Of a stretch of DNA of 64,000 bases, positions 11,101 through 21,400 are shown piece after piece. The notes beneath the pieces were generated by a model. That model searched no databases. It was not told the DNA's origin and was given only the letters and a program-made list of their open reading frames with translations. The translations under genes were made by a program, and so were the position numbers. This stretch comes from Skeletonema tropicum (Eukaryota > Bacillariophyta > Thalassiosirophyceae > Thalassiosirales > Thalassiosiraceae): assembly GCA_037178625.1 (NCBI GenBank), contig CM074147.1, forward strand, positions 62,001 through 126,000, in the 5' to 3' direction. Within the stretch, counting starts at the first letter, position 1. Each line of letters begins with the position of its first letter.

Positions 11101-12574
11101 TGTGAACTCCTGCTCGTTTGAGGCGACCGATGAGAACTAGATAGGCTCGTTGCATCTCTTCGTCTTTCCTGCTCTTCATTGGCTCAACTAAAATGGCATT
11201 GCTATCAATCTCTAGCATGACCATGAGATAACGATGACCTCCCTTGGATCGAATGGGGAATGCTCCTGTTTGATCGCTGTAGATTTGATTCTTCATGTCG
11301 AGAACTTTGATGTATACATCTTTCTCCTTTTTCCCTTTGGTCATAGACGTATCTACATCCGTGAGCGGTTCGCGAGCTTTGGTGGAGCGGACGCCTTGCC
11401 GTTGTTGATTTAAATGGCCCATTTGCGTCTCCTCTGATTCAGGGAAATATTTGTGCACATTTGCAACTGTAACAAGCGGCCAACCGGCGAAATTACCAGC
11501 TCGAATTGCTTTCAACCACGTACTTTTTACAGGAAATCCTAGCGAGGCATGCAGGTAACGTATACTCTCACGTAGAGACGGTAGCTCAAACAAATTGTGA
11601 GCTGCTTCCGAAAGCTTGTCTTCATTTATTGGAACAGTAGATCCATCTTCAAGCGGGACTCGCCATAAATTTCCTTCACGCCAGCCCTGTAGAACAGCCT
11701 CGCCTGTCACGGTGATCTGTACATCTTTTTCGTCATACACAGTAACGCCTTTGTTGCCGGGCTGAAAGATGGTGACATAGCTACTATCGGCAAGCTTGCT
11801 GATGCTAACGAGGGAGTTCTTCAGTTGAGGGATGATGTCAGCTTCTCTTGCTTCTGGTCGTAATTGAGACATTGGGAGTACCGCTTGTGTTGAAGCTCGC
11901 ATGAAGTTGCCATTAGCTGCTCCTACAATTTTGGTTGAAGGCACACCAGTCGACACGAATCCACCGTCATCAGTTCCGAAGTGATTAGTGGCTCCTGAAT
12001 CGACAATAGCTGTTTTAGGAGGTGAGCTCTTATTCATGTTGAACAGCGATAGATTAGCTGAATACTCGGCTAGACGATTAAATTTGTTCCGCAGTTGTTT
12101 CAGGGGGCCGAGAACATCGGCTTCAGTAGATTTGGGGGTTGGGGGTGGAACACGAGGCAATTTATCTCTTTTTCCTCGTCGGGATACTTTGAGGATGCTT
12201 TTGAGGATGATTTTATTATCTGCACTTTTCTCTCGATATGATTGCACATCACTTGGCAAATGACGTAGCATGTTGTTTCTGCTGGCAAGAATTGACAGTT
12301 CCTCATTCAACTCTCTATCGGCTAGGCGGAGTCTCCGGGCCGCTTCTTTGCGTTGCTTCCTCTTTGATCGCATTTGGTCTTTCCAATGGACTTGCTTGTT
12401 GGGCGGATCGGGTGGCTCGGGTGGCATGGGTGCTGCACGTGCATGCTTGTGTAGGATTGAGGCTGGCTCTGCTAATACTTCGAAAGGATTATCAGAAGAA
12501 GAAATTAATTTGCTGGTGTTTACTTCTGGTTTAGGGAAATTTACTCCAACTATTAGTTTCCATTCTTTATCCAT
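8186..12574 (-). CDS. pol: Copia polyprotein: protease, integrase, reverse transcriptase, RNase H
   Basis: The 1462-codon frame carries, in order: aspartic protease motif IVDSGATNHFG (about residue 190); a degenerate zinc-binding segment (YLHASLGFPVKSTWLKAI ... GHLNQQRQGVRS); the integrase core with Asp in SDQTGAFPI, Asp in VLDNECS and Glu in AETSIKNFK; the reverse transcriptase with AGMYGLPQAGL and VVDDFG (the YVDD box, about residue 1108); and RNase H with THSDAS, a Glu in AAEAELAAL and QTDNSTAEG. It copies the element RNA and integrates the cDNA. The ATG at 12574 need not be the true start. The frame is continuous with gag across one TGA at 12608-12610 and eleven sense codons, so expression by stop readthrough as Gag-Pol is possible. 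Confidence 0.95.
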   Translation of the reverse strand: MDKEWKLIVGVNFPKPEVNTSKLISSSDNPFEVLAEPASILHKHARAAPMPPEPPDPPNKQVHWKDQMRSKRKQRKEAARRLRLADRELNEELSILASRNNMLRHLPSDVQSYREKSADNKIILKSILKVSRRGKRDKLPRVPPPTPKSTEADVLGPLKQLRNKFNRLAEYSANLSLFNMNKSSPPKTAIVDSGATNHFGTDDGGFVSTGVPSTKIVGAANGNFMRASTQAVLPMSQLRPEAREADIIPQLKNSLVSISKLADSSYVTIFQPGNKGVTVYDEKDVQITVTGEAVLQGWREGNLWRVPLEDGSTVPINEDKLSEAAHNLFELPSLRESIRYLHASLGFPVKSTWLKAIRAGNFAGWPLVTVANVHKYFPESEETQMGHLNQQRQGVRSTKAREPLTDVDTSMTKGKKEKDVYIKVLDMKNQIYSDQTGAFPIRSKGGHRYLMVMLEIDSNAILVEPMKSRKDEEMQRAYLVLIGRLKRAGVHIKKHVLDNECSQAMKDLIEQTCRYELVPPDSHRRNIAETSIKNFKQHFISVLSGLPPSFPMNMWHKLLPQTELTLNLLRQSNAYPTVSAHQALFGVFDYNRQPLAPIGCEVLVHEATARRSSWGQHAKKGWSLGTSAEHYRSHLIFVKDSAAERVCETVFFKHHYITKPKVTHADLVIAAAQNLAKVIQCKPNYVGEGNLRGLKALSEMFSSIAEGKAPADWEREYAPENNQQEQEHSPPRVEMEMSTEEGAKLPSPRVEMEKSTAERAKLPPPRTPEKEPTRTSSTIIAPSKPISPLQKLISDFKAAAHSPTDNIFTPKRLRREMRAPEISSSNILPTRTRSGSRTSTSTDTSEYLANALFALDTMEAEYLKPSAHNDLTDFAYQLLASESAYNVLDPDTGKSLSYRQLRQHPKLGPAWDISSANEFGRLAQGIGGRVKGTNTIFFIPKSKVPVDRRKDVSYGKFVCKVRPEKVDEPNRTRLTVGGNLINYPFEVGTPTADLLLAKILFNSVISTKNARFMTIDIKNFYLNTPMQRYEYIKLKLSDIPNEVIEEYNLRNIATDDAFVYVEIRAGMYGLPQAGLIAQELLEKRLNKEGYYQDKYVPGLWHHEWRPIKFTLVVDDFGVKYVGKEHADHLLGVIQKHYKCSKEWDGKRYIGIKLDWDYDRRKVHLSMPGYVKTAITELGHEPPEHRQDQPHRHVPPNYGAKTQYATPDDNTPPLDKAAASRIRKITGKFLYLGRAVDGTLLTPLSAIASNQSNPTTDTLAKATQFLDYVSSQEEAVLTYNASEMILATHSDASYLCEPNARSRAGGHFFLSNNDPFPPNNGAILNIAQIIKNVMTSAAEAELAALYINAREAIYIRLILQQLGHPQPATPIQTDNSTAEGVINSKVQPKRTKAMDMRFHWLRDRETLKQFRIYWRPGRMNYADYWTKHHPGAHHRNIRPEILSSPSVITELNERKKEVSARVC

Positions 12575-12607
12575 ATGTTTCGATGTATCAGCAGACCGCG
12601 TGCACCT

Positions 12608-13786
12608 TCATTCCTCCGCAGCAGCAGGCACCCATCCTGCGGGTGGTGGTGGACCGGAGTAGTTGGGATGGGCCCAACAACGCTCCGCAGAGATGTAACG
12701 ATGCAAACGATTGCAATGAGTACATTTGGTGGTCATCTTGATTTGACGTGCACGGCGGATGCTTCTTTCGCTCTTCAACTTTGCAAGTTCATTCTGCAGA
12801 TCCTCAATCTTCTTTTTGTCGGCGCTGCTGTTGCTGTCGGATGGAGGGGGTGCTGGAGAAGCTACCTGTTTTGCGGCTAGGGCTTGTTCGAACGTGGCAG
12901 TAATATGAGCTAGACCAGCACCTAATTTGGCATTGATTTTGCTCTCGATGTCATCTTCAGTGAGATTGGCACTAAATTGGCTATTACCTGCGGTGGTAGT
13001 GCCCCTGCCTTTCTTGTTGGCCGTACGACGTGCCTTATCCTTTTCAGCGAAGAACGTCTTGAAATTATCCCATGTACGATCGGCAGCATCTCTTGCTTCC
13101 CATTCTCGGACGCTCTCCTGAAAGTCTTCATTCATTTTGAAGGTGGCAAGGGCCTTGACTTGGAGGACATTGTGGTTCAATACAGGATTGGGCACTACAT
13201 TGATGAACTTGTTCTTCAACTTCTCTTTTCCTGCAAAGTAGGTACTGAGAGGGGTATCTCCGTCGAGGTCGGGCAGCTCAAGATATTGGTCGAGTTGTTC
13301 CTCAACGCTGAAGGCTTCATCTTCTGTGGCGGCAGCAGCAATCTCGTTCATCATCTCGAGGGTAGTAACGTGGCTGTACCCGTTATCATCCAGGTGTTGG
13401 AGGATGGGTTCGGGAACGCTATCGAGGATGATCGTCTGAAGCGCCTCAGTGACTCCTTCTTGCTGGCAGAACGCCTCTTTCTCAGCGGCGAAGTCAGCTT
13501 TGGCTTGCTCAATCTCGGCGCGGGAGTCTAGTCCAGTGAAGTCTGGTCGGCTGCCAGGATCTGTGGCAACCGGACGAACGGCGTCGGGATCTCGCACATG
13601 TGCGGCATAGGCGTCATCATCGAGGACGAGGTGGACAGAGTTCACAATACTTGCTACTTTCTTGACGCCTTTCTTGAACTCTTCCATCTCCAAGGTGGAA
13701 TAGTCGGTGGATTGGATACGGGGGATGAGATGTTTGTAGGTCATGGTCATCTCCCGCGCCGCATTTTTGGTTGTGGTGTAGTTCAT
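12608..13786 (-). CDS. gag: Copia Gag (capsid/nucleocapsid)
   Basis: 392 codons from the ATG at 13786 (MNYTTTKNAAREMTMTYKHL). It is a mostly helical, acidic capsid-like protein with a Cys/His cluster near the C-terminus, CTHCNRLHRYISAERCW (about residues 354-370). The spacing is C-x2-C-x3-H-x7-C, an atypical zinc knuckle for RNA binding. It ends in TGA in the same frame as pol, and no frameshift is needed to join the two. Confidence 0.88.
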   Translation of the reverse strand: MNYTTTKNAAREMTMTYKHLIPRIQSTDYSTLEMEEFKKGVKKVASIVNSVHLVLDDDAYAAHVRDPDAVRPVATDPGSRPDFTGLDSRAEIEQAKADFAAEKEAFCQQEGVTEALQTIILDSVPEPILQHLDDNGYSHVTTLEMMNEIAAAATEDEAFSVEEQLDQYLELPDLDGDTPLSTYFAGKEKLKNKFINVVPNPVLNHNVLQVKALATFKMNEDFQESVREWEARDAADRTWDNFKTFFAEKDKARRTANKKGRGTTTAGNSQFSANLTEDDIESKINAKLGAGLAHITATFEQALAAKQVASPAPPPSDSNSSADKKKIEDLQNELAKLKSERSIRRARQIKMTTKCTHCNRLHRYISAERCWAHPNYSGPPPPAGWVPAAAEE

Positions 13787-13881
13787 GTTGTGAACGTTGA
13801 TACAGCGTTTGGCTGTTGATTATTAGCAGTGGTTTGGCTGCTTGCAGACGGATGGCTGCGTTTGATAGTCCAGTTCAGTAA

Positions 13882-14109
13882 TACTAAACAGTGAACAAAG
13901 TAAATACTATGAATCAATTACTGAATGGATTTTATGGCTACTTTGTATCATGGTGAAAAAACGTGAGGCTCCGGCGATGTAGAATTCTTGTTGGATCGGA
14001 ATTCTGACACCGCTCGGAGTCGATCGAGAAACGAGAAAGAATCTCGGATACAGAGAAGTGTCAGAGTTCAAACTCTGGTATTCCCGAGTGGTAAACGATG
14101 AGACTAGCA
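13882..14109 (-). repeat. 5' LTR of the Copia element
   Basis: 228 bp; promoter-bearing LTR by orientation. Immediately internal to it (minus strand) is TTACTGAACTGGACTATC, where the primer-binding site should be; I could not assign a tRNA. Confidence 0.93.
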
Positions 14110-14151
14110 GTTCCGTTATCTCTACAAAGTGAACTGTTTTTGCTCCAGGTA

Positions 14152-14730
14152 ATGGACGACTCTATGTATGAGATGGATCAGTCAGAAAGAAGAGTGAGGC
14201 GGAAGCTGGCCGTTAGTACGGACGAAGCCAAACTGGCGGTGGCCGATGATGTGGCATCTACATCCATGCAATGAAGTGGCGAAGTGATTGCAATCATCTT
14301 GGGCTACCTTCCCTTGAAAGATATCATATGCGTTCGAGACGTGTATGCAGCGATTGGAAAGTGACGGCAAAGGAGGCATTCGTTCCATCTGAATTTCAGG
14401 TTAAAGGCGGGAACGACTACAGAGCATTGGAAATGATGACGACAGCTCTGCCCAACTTGCAGCACCTAGAACTAGAAATCAACGATCTGATGGGACGCAG
14501 CGAAGAGACACGTGATGACGATAGATTGCACGGATACATGATTGGAGGTGATCCATATGCTAGAGCTACAGGAGCCGCTAGCTCTACAAATATGAATCGG
14601 CAAGATGTCATCACGCATGATGTTGAAATTATATCCAACTTTCAAAATTTACGCAGATCATAATCCGCCCACTGAAGATGAGTTCAATGAACTGCATGAC
14701 GCATACCTCGAAGACGAGGCAGGTTATTGA
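14152..14730 (+). pseudogene. F-box/LRR paralogue, heavily deleted
   Basis: It begins MDDSMYEMDQSERRVRRKLAV, matching the two other F-box genes. A TGA then follows SMQ, a small insertion shifts the frame in the F-box (gatatcatatgcg), and a large internal deletion joins the first LRR (FQNLR) to the extreme C-terminus (HNPPTEDEF... ending at 14730). Both ubiquitin-ligase docking and substrate parts are destroyed. The Copia element sits about 40 bp upstream of the start: the sequence on both sides of it (atcgacgagttggttgttcc and gttatctctac) together matches the unbroken 5' region of the paralogue near 27720-27745. Confidence 0.85.
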
Positions 14731-14761
14731 TACTGAGTGGCAGTGTTAGAGCTTGTACTTG

Positions 14762-14850
14762 TAGGCAAGTGTGTTATCAACTTGGTATTAAGTAGAGTTA
14801 CATAGCAAATAATAGAGATAGCATATCAACTAATGCATTATTGATTCCAG
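14762..14850 (+). repeat. Segment shared with the 3' flank of the kinesin gene (18368-18455)
   Basis: Both places contain aggcaagtgtgttatcaact, then agagatagca and tcaactaatgcatta in the same order with small indels. It links the F-box and kinesin 3' flanks by duplication. Confidence 0.7.
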
Positions 14851-14903
14851 ACATCCTCTAACTATGCCTCACTTCTTTGTAAATAGTCTGCCATGCTTCA
14901 ACT

Positions 14904-15191
14904 TCAAGGTTTCTTGATAGATTTAGAAGAAATGATGATGATGGAAGAATCTTGGCCGACGCTGTTTGTCTTTCCAGCGCTATCACCCTTGACCTCGAGA
15001 TGCCTAACAGGTCCTTTATCATTATCTGCTGCAGGAACAGGAGGTGCTTTAGGAGGGAATATTTTAATTTTACGGCCACGACCCCGGCCGCGGCCGCGGC
15101 CACGGTCACCACGGCCACGGCCCCTTCCAAATCCACCGCGCTCTTCTGATCCACCGTAAGGAGGAAAGAGTGTCACTGCCTTCAAAGGCAC
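14904..15191 (-). CDS. Hypothetical RGG-box protein fragment
   Basis: The minus-strand frame carries a run of Arg-Gly repeats (GGFGRGRGRGDRGRGRGRG) followed by KIKIFPPKAPPVPAAD and a tail ending SSKSIKKP. RGG boxes generally bind RNA. The open frame continues upstream of any ATG (GTLGFIPKPKKAAVPLKAV) to about 15240, where the putative DNA element begins, so this may be a gene cut off at its 5' end. No specific family is recognised. Confidence 0.35.
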   Translation of the reverse strand: MPLKAVTLFPPYGGSEERGGFGRGRGRGDRGRGRGRGRGRKIKIFPPKAPPVPAADNDKGPVRHLEVKGDSAGKTNSVGQDSSIIIISSKSIKKP

Positions 15192-15244
15192 TGCAGCCTT
15201 CTTTGGCTTTGGGATGAAGCCAAGAGTGCCCTGCAGGGTGGTGT

Positions 15245-16847
15245 GGAGCTAGTCGCTAGTCGACTAGCTACAAAACGTACTGATTCCCATGTAGATTTCT
15301 ACACAGCTAGTCACAAGCTAGTCACGGTGCTAATAATCCAATTTAGATGTCGTTCCGTTTTCTTCACAAAGGAACTCAATATATATCACAAGATTGCCAA
15401 TACCACAACAAAATTGCCCACAACATCCATGGACCATGGCGTTCGCTTCCTACGAGCGCTTCTATTGCATGGACAAAGCTGTTTGAACAATAATATCGAC
15501 TCAGTACGTCGATACAGTCATGGTTGACAACATGGGTCATTTTTTTTAGCATCTGCATAGTGTACAATAATTAATAATTGCAAATTCTGTATACCAATTA
15601 CATCGATGGACCGATGGATCGTCCAGATCAATGATATTGAGATAAACGTCATCGTCCTGTTGCATACGAAGGTATAGGATTTTTGCATCTTGTTTTCTAC
15701 TGCTGTTCGGGTCGATGCGGCGGTGCAATATGCTTGCTGTACATTGTTGTGTGTTTTAATGTTCGGAAGCACTGATGTGGAGAACTTGTGTTCCATCACT
15801 CAACATAAGTCGGATCAACACACTCTCTCTTTAGTGCATGAAGTCAACAGCAACCCCCCACGCGGACACCGCTTATTGAATCGTAATGACACGATATTGT
15901 GCCCAGTTTATTGTTGAATAGACATTCCATTGCCATGACACACGAAGGATAAGGCCGATCTTTTGTGAACCACCAAACCGAAGTTTCCATACTAAAGAAG
16001 GCCTAGGATCATAGACGGTTCATCCTCAGCGGCGATCATTGCAGCATCCTATCATAAACTTTATTATTTTTGCCTACGCATGCCACTTTTATTAATGCTA
16101 CTCATTTGATGCAGTAAAGACCGTCATAGGTGAGAGAGGCGTGTTGTGTCATGACAACTAACACAAGATATAAAAAGGCAGCATTGGCGGACACAATCGC
16201 AGTACATACGCACTTCCGCCTCACCAACCGATCATACCAATCATGATAGACGTGCGGAGTAATAATGATCGCTGGATTGCCTCTCCAAATCAATTGTTGT
16301 TGTGATAACACGTGCCGACTATCTCGGCCCATCTGGTGGGCGGCCGACTAGCTACATGAAAAACAGTACTATTTGATCGATAAGACCGCTTCGAACGCAC
16401 TTCGACTGCATAAACGTTCTCATGTGAACCAATGGGAGTCGACGATACCATAACGGGGATAACTTCCGACATAACAATGGAAAGGGGAGCAAATTGGTCG
16501 CCATGGTTGGGATGTCATTGGGTTTTGGAGGTCGAAGTTCCTCGAAGTTGAAGGGTTTTTTGAATTCCTACCGTAGAGTTTTGGTACGATACATATTTCT
16601 ACGGCAAAAAAAATCCACACAAGACTCAAGGGCATCGTAGTGCCCTCTTGAAAGGCACCTTTCAACCAATATCAATGCAAACCCTGGATGGGCGGCCTGC
16701 CCAGACTATTGTCGAAGGGGTCGGTGGTCGGTGTCCTCTATTAGGACATTCTGACGGGTCTTGTGCACAATAGGCAGGGTCGTGTAAGGGGCCTTTTCTC
16801 TTTTCTGCTAGTCACCTTGCTAGTCACATAGGCCCGTGACTAGCTCC
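15245..16847. mobile_element. Putative 1.6-kb non-autonomous DNA element with ctagtcac subterminal repeats
   Basis: The outer ends are ggagctagtc (15245) and gactagctcc (16838-16847). Copies of the motif ctagtcac or its complement cluster at both ends (about 15250-15330 and 16805-16845), with another near 16345. No transposase is visible; the short frames inside look like noise. The ends and target duplication are not certain. Confidence 0.4.
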
Positions 16848-16940
16848 AACCTATAACCACTCTCTGAGAGCAACGCAACAACGCACCACGATCCAATTCC
16901 ACGAACTTTCCCCGGGGGATAAGAATGTTGGCTAGCCTGT

Positions 16941-17862
16941 ACCAACCCGACATTTGGGCAAGAGGGTTGGTGTTAACGCCCAATCACGCCAGTTTACGCC
17001 AATTCACGCCCACTCTGATGGCGTGACGCCAGGCGTGAAAAGCGTGTTGGCGTTACGTTTGGTACGTGGGTGTGACAGGAAGAACAACTGACAACATCAT
17101 AGTCGAGTAACTTGATCGAATAAATAAATACAAAGTTGATCTGATCGATTATTGATGGAGGGTAACATCTTAATTTAAGTTGGAGGGTAACATCGGCCAA
17201 CGTCAGGGTCAGGAACGTTTTCATGGAAGGTATCCGTCAGCAACATTGTTGTAGTCACTCTCATGCTCCGACTTATGTCATCTTCAGCGTGATCGTGCTC
17301 ACCACTGCCTCCTTCATTATCGTGCATCTCCTCAATACTTCCAACTTTGTCGCTATCCGAGTCACATTGCTGGGAGCAGCAGAGATGAAATTCTCATCAA
17401 CAGTAGATGAAGCGAACACAATAGTGTCGCCAAAACGGTCTGCCCAGCCCTGAATGAACTGATGCCCGAGGTGTTCATTCACCCGGCGGCGTCAACACAT
17501 ATCGCACAATCTCACTACATTGAGTGAATGCACAAGGCAATCACCATAAGGAAGAGCTTCGTGGAGTTCAAGCACCGATCCTCACGGAATCCCGCATTGT
17601 ATCCTCGCTTGATTTTCAAAGTTGTTATTATTATCATCGCCAAGCGAGGATGAGGCGTAACGCCGGGCGTGAATTGGCGTATTGACGTGACGCCCGGCGA
17701 CACCCGGCGCCGGCGTGAAATGGTTTATGTACGTATTGACGTGACATCGGGCGTGAATTGGCGTGTTAGCGTGACGCCAATGCTGACGTGCTTCGGCGTG
17801 ACACGACGTGAATAGGCGTGAACCAAAACCCCGCAAGCTTTTGTCACTCATGTCGGGTTGGT
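16941..17862. mobile_element. Putative 922-bp non-autonomous element with ggcgtgaa repeats
   Basis: Terminal inverted repeats accaacccgacat (16941-16953) and its complement (17850-17862) are flanked inside by dense direct and inverted copies of ggcgtgaa/ttcacgcc-type motifs at 16975-17060 and 17645-17825. The middle is unique DNA with no convincing gene. This is the typical arrangement of transposase-binding subterminal repeats. Confidence 0.5.
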
Positions 17863-18473
17863 GCTGAGATTCGAGGACTTATTCCCCCTGCGTCAGCTAG
17901 TAATTATAGTAAAGAATGAGGGGGAATAAATATTTTAGGCTAGGCTGATATTTTGGGTTGGGGAGTAAAAGCAAGCAAATCTTATGGAACGATTAGTCGA
18001 CGTTCTCTTCATCACGCTGCGCTGCATGCAGTATCATAGAGAGCCAGTCGGGATCAGACGGGACAAAGCCCAGTCTCTTGCGTGAATTACAAGTATTATG
18101 GTCGTCGTCGTCGAATGTAAGACCTCAAACTAGGTAAGGTGCAACGAACGAGAACTGCACATTCAAAGTAGTAGTAGTAGTTTAAAGGGACAAGTCAGGA
18201 GATTAAGATGAATTTTGCCTCTAGCAGCCCCGTTTGTTGACACGGCGGAGCTCGGCTTGCTGGTCCGCTCTAGCCCACCTACCTGGAGACGAGTCCGATG
18301 CAAACCTGAAGGGTAAAAACTGAAAGGGTATGGTTTTATCCCTTTCAGATTTCCACTATGACTATGAAGGAGGCAAGTGTGTTATCAACTTCTTGATATT
18401 ACATAGCTAATAGAGATAGCACATCAACTAATGCATTAGTGATTCCCAGACAACTTTCCCCATCATATTGTAT
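17863..18473. other. Intergenic; nothing beyond the shared 3' flank
   Basis: Apart from 18368-18455 (shared with 14762-14850) I see no gene or structured element here. Confidence 0.4.
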
Positions 18474-21400
18474 TCAAACATCAACCTTGTTCCCCTGCTT
18501 CAACTCAACCTTACTAGCATTCGCAGCAAATCTGATCGAATTCAAACTCTCATTGAAATGTGCCTGATGGGGACTACAGCACACAATGCACAAGGTCTTG
18601 GAATCCCCGCCCAAACTATCCCTCAGCAGGTAAGTCAACTTACTATCCCTGTAGGGGATGTGTTCAGACTTTTCTTGGAGCTTTTGAATGACATGAGATA
18701 ATGCCGAGAGAGAGGTGTTAATGTGCTTGGCTTCGGTGAGTAGCGTCCCTTGAGATCCACTCTTATCAAGGCGCTCACTTCCTGCGAGGTCAACAATGTG
18801 CAATACTCCCTGACGATTCATCTCTTCATTTGTCAAGGATGAAAGTTCAAATCGAACTGTAAAGAGTAAGTGGGAGCGAGAAGATTCAGAGTTGGATTTG
18901 GTAGCCTTGACACAACGGCGTTGCTGTGCTAGCTCAAGTACGCCCTGTACTTCATCTTGACTCGACGCCTCAACCACAACATTATTGACAGCCTCATTGG
19001 AGTTGAGTCTAATCTTCATCTTTTGTCCTTTCGGTCCAGCGTCGGCATCAAGTAAATCAAAGACATCTTCATTGTAGATCTCGAGCAACTCCACTTTGAT
19101 ACTCACAGACACATTGCCCTGAAAACTGCGTTCAATATCCCTCTTTGAAGCAAATAGCTTTTCGACAGCTCGGGGGATGAGACCACGGTTGACACTATCA
19201 CCAATCATTGTATGAGTCTTTCCAGAAGAGGTTTGTCCATACGCAAACATGCACACCTTGTGACCATCCACAGCAGATTGGACGAGGGGTTCCGCACCCT
19301 CCCAAACATCCTCCTGATCATTGACGGGATTGAACACCTTGTCGAACCCATACTTCCACTTCTTTCTGCGGGGGTTGAGACCACCTCGGTCACGGTGTGG
19401 CTCGGTAAGTTCAATGGTCTGCTTGGATAAATCACTAAAGGGTGTGTAGTTGGGTGATTTGGATGCGGCACCACCGATTTTACGATCAGCAAGTCCTGGA
19501 AAATGAAAGCATACCTCTTGCTGCTGCTGCTGCTGCTTTGATGACGAAGTAGCAGAAGCAATAGATCCACGTGAAGATGGTCTCCCAGACGAAGAAGACG
19601 GTCTTCCAGACGAAGACGAAGGTCGAGCCGCCGCCAAAGTAGTAGTAGTAGTAGTAGGCAACTGCTGCTCACTCGGAATCAATGGCCTTACTCGGATATA
19701 CACTCGAATATTCCCGGTCAACTGAATCACCCTATTGTGAAGCGTCCTACGAATCTCATTCAGCACATTCTTTTCACGAATGAGCGTCTTTTCAATGGTT
19801 TCAAATTGCTCAAGGTATTCATTCTTGGCACGCAACTTATCCTCCAAGGATGAGATGGTGCGCTGTGCAACTTCAAGGTGGGTGGTGAGTGATTGGAGTT
19901 GGTTGGATAGTTCGTGTAGTTTTTGATCCGACTCGATCTTTTGTTGGCTGAGTGATTCGGAATGCTGACGAGATTCGACAAGATTATCATTGAGAGAACC
20001 AATCTGAGATTGGAGTTGGGACACTTGATCATGAACCTCGTTCAATTCAGTTGCCAAAGACTCATTTTCAGAAAGCAAAGACTCCTTCTCAGACGTAATG
20101 GCATTCAACCTTGACTCGGCATCCGCCAATTGCTTCGACTGTACCCCCAATTCATCCACAGCCTGCAACAACTCATTTTCCTTATCCTCCAACTTGACCA
20201 ACACCTGTTCATTCTCCCCCGCCAACTCTTCCAACTGCTGTTGACTCTCCTTCAACTCTTCCGTCTTTTCATGGAGCTGGTCGACAATCACGGCATTCTC
20301 ACTCTCCAATTCGGCAGCAGGACCTCTTGCCTCTTCAATCCTTCCCTGCAACTGTTGAATTTGCATTGCAAGATTTCCATTCTCATCTCTACTCTGACCA
20401 AGCTGCACCTCCAACTTATCATTGGTCTCATTCACTTGCTTTACCAATTGCTTCATCCCCATCAATTCTGTACGTAACATTTCCATTTCGTGAGTGTACG
20501 TACTTTCCATTGCCTCCTTGGATTTTGGAGATGTCATCACTTCCATGGTTCGATTGGCATCATCCAACCGATGATCTGCATCGTCTAAATCAGTTTGAAG
20601 TTGTTCAATCACTGCATCTTTTTGAGCAAGTGCCTCTTTATTCTGAGTTTCAAGTTGGTTGAGGCGAGTCTCAAATTCAACTTGATTCCGATCCAAATCT
20701 TCCTTCAAACTCTGGACCTCTTCATCCTTCCTACTATTCACCTCCATCAAGTCTGCCTTTTCACGTTCCAACATGGCAACACGCTCCATCAACTCAGACT
20801 GACTGCCATTGACACTCTTACACATTTGTTCCAAATCCTCCTTTTGACGTGTCATGTCGGATAGTTTGCCCTGAACTTCTTCCAATTCACTGATTGATTT
20901 CTTATTCTTCACCTGCAATTCCTCATTCGCCTCTTGAATCTGTTGCAGTTCCATTTCCTTTTGTTGCAACCGATCTGTATGTTCCTTCTGCATCTTTTGC
21001 CGTTCTACATTCCACTCGGCACCATCCTGTTCCACTTGACATTGTAAACCTTCCTTCTCACCCTGTACCACCTCCAACTCACTTCTCAACCTCTCCACCA
21101 AATCACGACACTGTACCAATTCAACTTGCAACATACTCTCATCCCCCTCCTTGACCTTCCAACACTCTTCCAATGCAGTATACTTGCTTTGCCACTCTTG
21201 CAATTGTAATTGAGTTACCTCCACCTCCTTCCGGGCAGAGGCAGCATCGGCAGATAATTGGAGTAATTTGTCAGTATTGGAAGATTGGAGTGTTTCTGCC
21301 ATGATTTGTCGTACTTGATCGGATGTCATCATTTGTTCCACCCCTGCTGTTGCTGCTGCTTCGGCGTTATTATTATTGTTGGTGGAGTTGTACTTGGCCC

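Larger units (their letters stand above)
7964..14109 (-). mobile_element. Near-intact Ty1/copia LTR retrotransposon (diatom CoDi-like)
   Basis: The 6146-bp element is bounded by two 228-bp LTRs that differ at two positions, flanked by a perfect 5-bp target duplication gttcc (7959-7963 and 14110-14114). Gene order on the minus strand is gag, protease, integrase, reverse transcriptase, RNase H, which defines Ty1/copia. LTRs begin TG (TGCTAGTCTC) but end TA instead of the usual CA. The near-identical LTRs and open frames point to a recent insertion. It landed in the 5' region of the F-box copy at 14152. Confidence 0.95.

Noticed and set aside
12575..12610. A frameshift between gag and pol of the Copia element
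   Set aside because: Codon counting shows the two are in the same frame, separated only by a TGA.
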